Source: Amyelois transitella (taxonomy: Eukaryota; Arthropoda; Insecta; Lepidoptera; Pyralidae). Taken from it: a DNA stretch of 64,000 nt. Location of the stretch: NCBI RefSeq assembly GCF_032362555.1, contig NC_083534.1, positions 3,333,001 through 3,397,000 of the forward strand, written 5' to 3'. A program made the translations under genes and the position numbers. This document shows positions 57,301-64,000 of this stretch, one piece after another (the first letter of the stretch is position 1; each line of letters opens with the position of its first letter). The notes below the pieces were generated by a model. That model ran no database searches, was not told where the DNA came from, and worked only from the letters and a program-made list of their open reading frames with translations.

Positions 57301-60300
57301 CGAGACTGCTTCTGATGCTTTTCTGGAAGACAAAAAAATTTAATGAATTAGTTCTTTATGTGCCGTGTGGTTCCCGGCACCAATAGAGAAAAGAATAGGA
57401 CCACTCTAACTCTCCATGTCGTAAAAGGCGACTAAGGGATTGGGTTATAAACTTGGGATTCTTCTTTTAGGCGATGGGCTAGCAACCTGTCACTATTCGA
57501 ATCTCAATTCTACCTTAAATCCAAATAGCTGAACGTGGCCTATCAGTCCGCTCAAGACTGTTGGCTCTGTCTACCCCGCAAGGGATATAGACGTGATTAT
57601 ATGTATGTATGTATGTTAAGGGTGGACAACCCTTATCACTAAGGGGTATGAAAAATAGATGTCGGCCGATTCTCAGAACTACTCAATATGCTCACAAAAT
57701 TTCATGAGAATCGGTCAAGCCGTTTCGGAGGAGTACGGGAACGAACATTGTGACACGAGAATTTTATATATAAGATTATTTATATGGCAAAACAACGATT
57801 GATGGGACAGCTAGTTTTATATCCTATCTATTTAAATGCGAAAGTTTGTATGTCAAGATGTCAGTATTTATTACTCTATATATATAGATATTTGTTACTC
57901 TTACACGCAAAAACTTCTGAACCGATTACGATGAAATTTTGTATGTAGGTAGCTGAAGACCCAGAATAACATATAGGCTACTTTTTATCCCGGAGTTCAC
58001 GCGGGATTGATAGGGTTTCCACGCGGACAAGGTCGCGGGCGGCCTCTATAGTATAAGATAAATAGCTCACCTCTTAGCAACGATGACAGGCCAGGGTCTA
58101 TGCAGCCAGATGCAAGGATTGGGTTCATCCAGGTCTTGGTAGCTTCCGTCTAGGCACAGATACGCGAAACGATCAGCTGACGCGTGCCCTTCTTTTGATG
58201 TAAGCTGTAACAATTTAACATACAGTCACATCTATATCCCTTACGGGGTAGACAGAGCTAATAGTCCCGAAAAGACTGAATGGCCACGTTCAGCTGCTCG
58301 GCTTAATGATGGAATTGAGATCCAAATAGTGACAGGTTGCTAGCCCATCGACTGAAAAAAGTATCGCAATTTTATAAGCCTATCCCTTAGTCGCCTTTTA
58401 CGACATCCATGGGAAAGAGATGCGAGTGGTCCTATTCTTTTTTGTATTGGTGCCGGGAACCACACGGCACTTTTAAGAATTCTTATATCAATAGAAATCT
58501 CTTCCAATAGACGCGTGAGAGGAGAGATGAATATTGGAGCAGTATGTTAAATCAAAAGATATTTTTAATATTGGCATGATAATAACTTATGTAATAACTT
58601 AAGGCAGAAAGTCCTTTAAGTAGAGACTAAATAGATTAACCGACTTGGTATTACATGGATCTCACAACTTTTTACGGTAGAAAGACTGAGCTGCGAGACT
58701 TGGGTTTTTTTACAGGATGTTTTTGATGGCATATACTATTACCACATAGGTAACCACAAAATGCAAAACAACGTTTGCCGGGACAGCTAGTAGGAACTAA
58801 TCTATTTCAATAGAATAAAATAGATTTATTTTGAAAATTTGATACGAGGTATAACTTGTTGACGTCACATGACCTAAATCTAATTACAACTGGCATATAT
58901 CAGTATGCATGTGCACTTTATCGCACCGCCAACTTAAAGTTTTTTCTGTTTGGTCAGTTGGTTGACTGGTAGAGAATGCCAAACGGCATTAAGTCCGCCT
59001 TTTGTACATTTTTGTGCAATAAAGTTTAAATAAATAAATATGTATAAATGACTTGATATATTTAATCAATCATCTGACTCACCCCAAAGTAAGCTCTGAC
59101 GTCATCGAGCTCGCCCCACGTGACGTCACCGTGGGACGCCAGACACGCCAACGCCCCAGAGTCGCCCCAGTACGGGTCATTGGTGTCGCAACGACCACTG
59201 CATGCGGCACACAACGTGGGGTAACGTCGTTCTGTTGATAAAAAAAAATAATGTCAAAACTGGCGTTAACAAGCGTGTCCCGCCAAAATGAACGCTGTCT
59301 AATAAACATTTAGCTCCTTTGCCGCAACTTAATCAGGAGAGCGAAGAAAGTGCTGATATGGAGCCAGATGCATAGGGAACTATAAATGACACTGTTGAAC
59401 CTGACGTGTCAAATGAAGAACGGACAGCAGAGTGTGGAGAACCTGTTCTACGCCGTTCCAATAGAGATCGCCGACCACCAGCTTTTTTAAGGGATTATTT
59501 AAGGGGTGGGGGGGGGGGGGAAATGACATGTTATCTATGATATTTTAAAAATAATCTTGTCTTTATTGTTACTGTCAAAGTTGTGTTTTAACTAGAATAA
59601 AACCAATACATTTGGTTTTGCGTTATTATTACACATACATACATAGTAGATACAGATACAGACAGATAGCTAGCAAGACTACGCAAGGGATATAGACGTG
59701 ACCATATATGTGTATGTTATTTCTAATCTTACTTAATTCAGCATCTCTGGCTTTGTCCAGAAGCCAGGGGCCAGCCTTACAGGAGTTGCCGAAGAACTGG
59801 GAGAGCGCCTTTATCCTGTTCTCAGTTAGGGAGAGCTCGGGGTCACACGCTCGTTCCAGGACTAGCGATTCCAGGTACTGTTGGAGGAAAATCAAGAACA
59901 TGTTATTAATTCAGACCCAACTCATGTTAATATCATTCTGTCATTAAGCATAACAGCTGAACTTGGCATGTCTGTCTTTGAAGACTGCTGGCTCGGTATA
60001 CTCCGCAAGGAATAAAGACGTGATTATATGCATGCACGCGTGCACATCTATACTTATATTATAAAGCTGAGGAGCTTTTTGTTGAACGCGCTAATCTCAG
60101 GAACTAATTGTCCGAATTGAAAAAAATATTTTTGCGTTAAATAGACGATTTATCGAGGAAGGCTTTAGGCTATATAACACCACGCCTCAACTATAAGGAG
60201 CGAAGAAATAATGGAAAATGTGAAAAAAAACGGGGAAAATTATTCATCCTTTAGGGCTTCAATGATGCCCAAAGTAACTACTCCACGCTGACGAAGTCGC

Positions 60301-63300
60301 GGGCACAGCTAGTTATCACTATAATAATATAAAGTCATCCTTTTATACGTGTCTGTATGTACGCACCAATCTCGGAAAGTTAATGACGGATTTTGTTCCC
60401 GTTTCAAATGTTGACAAGAGGGTTTTCTGAAAATGGTTTGTATCTGAAAATGGTACCAGTGAGATGCCGGGACGAGTCGCTAGTACTACATAGATAAACA
60501 CTAGGTTAATAAAACTTGTAGGGGTAAAGGTGTTTTGTGCTTAGGTAGCATAAAAATCTAGACAATAAGTTCCCACATGTAGCGATTCAGTCGCCCGGTT
60601 ACGTGCAGTTCTTGCGCAGTAAATAATACATACATACATACATATGCTCACGTCTATATCCCATGCGGGGTAGACAGAGCCAACAGTCTTGAAGACTAAA
60701 TGGCCACGTTCAGCTATTTGGCTTTATGATAGCATTGAGATTCAAATAGTGACAGGTCGCTAGCCCATCGCCTAAAAGACGAATCCCAGGTTTGTAAGCC
60801 TATCCCTTAGTCGCCTTTTACGACATCCATGGGAAAGAGATGGGGTGGTCCTATTCTTTTTGTATTGGTGCCGGGAACCACACGGCAGTAGTGAATAATA
60901 TTTCCTTTTTTATTCCCGATCTCCCAGTTAGCGCAGGACCCGCATTCTAAACACTTCAAACTCTTTATTGAACCATAAGAGTAAAACATACAAAGCAGAT
61001 AGAGATGGTACAAAGGCGGACTTATCGCTAATGCAATCCCTTCCAGTCAACCTTTAGTCAACACTAGCTGTGCCCGCGACTTCGTCCGCGTGAAATAGTT
61101 ATTTTGGGCATCATTGAATCCCTCAAGAATGAATAATTTTCCCAGTTTTTTTTTCACATTTTTCATTATTTCTCCGCTCCTCATAGTTGCAGCGTGATAC
61201 TATATAGCCTGATGCCTTCTTCGATAAATGGTCTATTCAACACAAAAAGAATTTTTCAATTTGAACCATTAGTTCCTGAGATTAGCGCGTTCAAACAGAC
61301 AAACTCTTCAGCTTTATAATATTAGTATAGATAATCACATACATACCCCTGACAGCGTATCGCTCAAGGGCCTGATATCATCAACTCCAACCCCTGGATG
61401 GCAAAGGGAGGCATTCCTCAGCACAGCTGCGAGATAAGTAGAACCATCTTGAAGAATACGACGGTTGGCGACAGCCACAATCGTGCGGGCGTACGGTCCT
61501 GGAAAGGGAGTATTGGAGAGTTTTATTTCTGCCGTGTGGTTCTCGTATCCTTCCCACTGATGTAGTAAAAAGCGACGACAGGGAAAGGCTAATAAACTTG
61601 GTATCTTATTTATTGGTGCCGTGTGGTTGCCGGCACCAATAAAAAAAGAATAGGACCACTTTTTTTTATTAATGAAGCGTGTTATCAAGTATAAAAAACA
61701 TTATACTTGATCGAAGGCATACATACACACGTAAGGTCACGTCTATATCCCTTGCGGGGCAGACACTGTGTCATATGATTAATTATCTATGAGTGTCAAT
61801 GTCATTGTCAAGAGAGATAGACTAACAGTTTGTAACGGAGATATAATAAAACAGTTTGTGATGGCGTCATCATGCGACTGAATCTCGAATGTGTTTTATT
61901 TCATAAATTACTATATGAAACAGACAGAGCCAAAAGTCTTGAAAAGACTACCATAAAGACAGCCACGTTCAGCTGTTTGGCTATCGCATTTGGACAGTCT
62001 TGAAAAGACTACCATAAAGACAGCCACGTTCAGCTGTTTGGCTATCGCATTTGGACAGTCATGAAAAGACTACCATAAAGACAGCCACGTTCAGCTGTTT
62101 GGCTATCGCATTTGGACAGTCATGAAAAGACTACCATAAAGACAGCCACGTTCAGCTGTTTGGCTATCGCATTTGGACAGTCATGAAAAGACTACCATAA
62201 AGACAGCCACGTTCAGCTGTTTGGCTATCGCATTTGGACAGTCTTGAAAAGACTACCATAAAGACAGCCACGTTCAGCTGTTTGGCTATCGCATTTGGAC
62301 AGTCTTGAAAAGACTACCATAAAGACAGCCACGTTCAGCTGTTTGGCTATCGCATTTGGACAGTCTTGAAAAGACAGCCACGTTCAGCTGTTTGGCTATC
62401 GCATTTGTAATATAAATAGGATTCGTACTCACTAGACCTGCTCCTCATTTCGTTTGTGACCAGCACGTCGATCTTCGCCCACTGGGCTGCCACCAGGTCT
62501 TCGGGGCTGAACACTCCGAAGTCTACTGAACCTTTGCTGATGCGACGAAGGCAGTCCAGTCTGGAAAGGATAGAATAGAATAGATTTGTTTTCAAAATTG
62601 GATACAAAGTATTAGTTATTGATGTCACATAGTCCATTCTGGAAAGGATAGAATAGAATAGATTTATTTTCAAAATTGGATACAAGGTATCACTTATTGA
62701 CGTCACATAACTTAAATCTAATTATAACTACTATCCCGCTTCTAAAGCACATGTGTAGAAGAAGCGGAGGAACAAACTACACTGCAGCATTTTTATCGGA
62801 CGTCAAGCCCATCGCCTAAAAAAGAATCCCAAGTTTGTAAGCCTATCTCTTAGTCGCCTTTTACGACATCCATGGGAAAGAGTTGGAGTGGTCCTATTCT
62901 TTTTTGTATTGGTGCCGGGAACCACACGGCAAATTTTAAATTTTTATTTATATTGTTAATTTAATTATGGATGACCATGGTCTCCAGCCCCCAAAACTGT
63001 TTAAGTGCTGGGAACCATACGGCACTATAAAAACAAATACCGTAAAAACCTTTCCTTTTTGCCATTTAATTTCTAGTTAAAAAAAAATGTTATGGGTGGA
63101 CAACCCTTATCACTAAGGGGTATGAAAAATAGATATAAGCCAATTCTCAGACCTACTCAAAATGCTCACATAACTTCACGAGAATCGGTCAAGCCGTTTC
63201 GGAGTAGTACCTACGGGAACGAACATTTACGAGAATTTTATATACATACAAAGATATTGTTGTGAAAAGGTGGACTGTATGATTAGATTAAATAAAATTA

Positions 63301-63559
63301 GATATTATAATGAAAAATGACAAAACTTGTGAACAGTCGAAATGGTACTTTTTATTGGACATTAGTGACAGACATAAAAAATTAAAGAAAACATAAGGGA
63401 AACAAAAAAGGTTGTCATAAAAATAGTTCACAACAGATATCAGTACTAACCTGTCTGTTCCAAGCACACACTCGATACCCGACTTCTCCCGATCTAAAAC
63501 AGGACAGTGCCGGGCCGCGCGCTTGTACGCCCCTCGCCCTTCGACCACGCATAGTCGCA
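54357..63559 (-). CDS. Transferrin-family protein, GPI-anchored, iron-ligand poor (5' partial)
   Basis: Ten exons: 63451-63559, 62433-62560, 61347-61498, 59733-59877, 59083-59231, 58071-58204, 57110-57322, 56230-56424, 55382-55788, 54357-54793. All phases agree; 689 codons in the window. Only the signal-peptide exon is missing. N-lobe: VRLCVVEGR, SGIECVLG, SLCHPGVG, FFGNSC, GALACLASHGDVTW, YLCLDG. C-lobe: ITLCTSS, CQWLSEAG, LRGKRASF, FFSDVCAPG, SDVAFVSLATF, YCFLSWANIGH. The C-terminus is hydrophobic after a small-residue site (INFAAKTTP...), a GPI-anchor signal as in insect Tsf2-4. The GYxGAF tyrosine is aspartate in both lobes and the anion-site Thr/Arg are absent, so iron binding is doubtful. 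Closer to the Tsf3/Tsf4 type than to iron-carrying Tsf1; septate-junction Tsf2 is an alternative. Confidence 0.9.
56570..57105 (-). pseudogene. Two decayed tandem copies of transferrin exon 57110-57322
   Basis: The segment GGTTGGCATCC...CTCTCTGAAGC(C/T)TCTGGCCCTCGCC...AGTAGTCCAAAGGC, present in the true exon, recurs at about 56925-57045 and 56600-56715. Its right flank (TCAGAGACCAGCATTC...CTTGAAATTAGGTTAA) recurs as well. The nearer copy has two extra bases that shift the QTGCQP end. The farther copy has a TAG within DY*AR. Only the exon at 57110-57322 splices in frame to the next exon. Confidence 0.75.
57358..57615 (+). repeat. 255-bp TATG-tailed repeat (family A)
   Basis: Near full-length copy in a transferrin intron, followed by an unrelated repeat (57619-57775) whose twin is at 63094-63250. 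Confidence 0.75.
57619..57775 (+). repeat. Interspersed repeat, pair with 63094-63250
   Basis: GGTGGACAACCCTTATCACTAAGGGG...GAGAATCGGTCAAGCCGTTTCGGAG. The same sequence at 63094-63250 places copies in two transferrin introns. Probably a LINE fragment. Confidence 0.6.
57822..58047 (+). mobile_element. Helitron-like family D, damaged 3' end
   Basis: Matches 105-306 and 34982-35202, but its last bases read CTAT, not CTAG. Ends 24 bp from a transferrin donor site. Confidence 0.55.
58222..58472 (-). repeat. 255-bp TATG-tailed repeat (family A)
   Basis: Near full-length reverse copy in a transferrin intron. Confidence 0.75.
59330..59620 (+). mobile_element. Retroelement fragment
   Basis: Coding-like piece ending LRRSNRDRRPPAFLRDYL, the kind of basic tail seen after the integrase of LTR retrotransposons, followed by a G run (59503-59520) and AT-rich sequence. 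Too short to classify. Confidence 0.4.
60047..60312 (+). mobile_element. Helitron-like family C
   Basis: From TCTATACTTATATTATAAAG to GCGGGCACAGCTAG, then T. Transferrin intron. Confidence 0.6.
60632..60890 (-). repeat. 255-bp TATG-tailed repeat (family A)
   Basis: Near full-length reverse copy in a transferrin intron. Confidence 0.75.
61064..61331 (-). mobile_element. Helitron-like family C
   Basis: Reverse copy from CTAGCTGTGCCCGCGACTTC to AATATTAGTATAGA, ending 16 bp from a transferrin donor. Confidence 0.6.
61934..62405 (+). repeat. 61-bp tandem repeat, seven full units and one short unit
   Basis: Unit CAGTCTTGAAAAGACTACCA..., period exactly 61 bp, with starts at 61995, 62056, 62117, 62178, 62239, 62300 and 62361 after a first divergent unit at 61934. 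The last unit is 45 bp. Units differ at one base (TCTTG/TCATG). The sequence comes from the family A segment around AAAGACTG...CACGTTCAGCTGTTTGGC. Ends 28 bp from a transferrin donor at 62432. Confidence 0.9.
62575..62940. repeat. Repeat cluster in transferrin intron 1
   Basis: GAATAGAATAGATTT..TTTTCAAAATTGGATAC occurs twice (62570-62635 and 62645-62800; same family as 5705-5900). A reverse family A fragment follows at 62805-62935. Confidence 0.6.
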
Positions 63560-64000
63560 CTGAAATTAAAAAAAAAAATAAAAAAAATCATAGGCAGGAG
63601 CTATTGATTAATTTGTATAGAAAAATAAAGTATTTTTGTTAGTTTGTTAGTAAAACTGTGGTCTGATAACTTTTATTATAATTATTAAATTTAATGAATT
63701 AATTAAAATAATGTTTATTGAAATGCTATAATTATTGGTTAATGATTAATAATTAATTAAAATTTAATAATTTTAATTAATTTATTTCGCGATTATCCAA
63801 TCGGTAGTTAATTATAAAGAGACAACAAACAAACAAATAACTTTTGCATTTATACTTATTAGTTAGGATTTATAATAGACACCTTTACCCCAAAGTGCGT
63901 TCGTCAAGGCCAAAAATATATTAAGTCAAAATTAATAATTATGTAGGCATTTAAGTAGGTATAGTATTTATATGAAAAAATTAATTAAAATTTGACCCAA
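63560..64000. other. A/T-rich intron or upstream DNA of the transferrin gene
   Basis: Follows the TTTAATTTCAG acceptor of the first exon in the window. Long AATTAAT runs, no coding exon; the signal-peptide exon must lie beyond 64,000. Confidence 0.6.

Noticed and set aside
1-64000. CRISPR array, operon or bacterial-type system
   Set aside because: Spliced genes, poly(A) signals and eukaryotic repeats throughout; the only regular array is the 61-bp satellite, which has no spacers.

Overview
The window is AT-rich insect nuclear DNA, almost certainly from a moth or butterfly. Four things point to this: split genes with canonical GT/AG introns, several interspersed repeat families of lepidopteran type (Helitron-like elements ending in CTAG, a tRNA-headed SINE, and a ~255-bp element with a TATG tail in over 40 copies), a Tc1-like transposon, and insect-specific gene families (ZAD-C2H2, MADF-BESS, BED-BESS). 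No species is called. All exon models were built by hand from splice sites, frame and family resemblance.

Layout, left to right. 0.6-1.8 kb: last exon of a ZAD-type C2H2 zinc-finger gene (+). 2.3-4.6 kb: complete four-exon TMX2, an ER thioredoxin-like membrane protein (+). 4.6-10.1 kb: repeats. 10.1-10.8 kb: UPF0669 (C6orf120-like) secreted protein gene (-). 10.9-16.1 kb: no recognisable gene. 16.2-17.6 kb: a GC/CpG-rich block with a TATA box and short ORFs, probably the 5' part of an unidentified transcript (+). 18.4-20.2 kb: a TIR-bounded DNA element.

20.2-38.0 kb: a cluster of three BED-finger genes. BED-A (20.2-22.5 kb, -) and BED-B (26.6-30.7 kb, -) are tandem three-exon paralogues of 302 and 300 aa. 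BED-C (32.4-38.0 kb, +) has eight exons, 407 aa and three BED fingers; it is divergent from BED-B. A Tc1-like element lies between A and B. 38.0-44.4 kb: no recognisable gene. 44.4-50.2 kb: a six-exon MADF-BESS gene with a C-terminal coiled coil (343 aa, -) and a CpG-rich untranslated first exon. 52.8-53.3 kb: a first exon with two further BED fingers (-), whose downstream exons were not found. 54.4-63.6 kb: ten exons of a GPI-anchored transferrin-family gene (-); only the signal-peptide exon lies outside the window.

The central theme is a local family of BED/MADF-BESS DNA-binding protein genes with an architecture like Drosophila BEAF-32 and Stonewall-type factors. They show a duplicated promoter, a two-exon module duplicated inside BED-C, and a middle exon that is 165/167 identical between A and B while the flanking exons have diverged, as expected for gene conversion. 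Upstream of BED-C sits a dense cluster of TATCGATA, the DREF/BEAF-32 type site. The transferrin has replaced the second iron-ligand tyrosine by aspartate in both lobes, and carries decayed copies of one exon.
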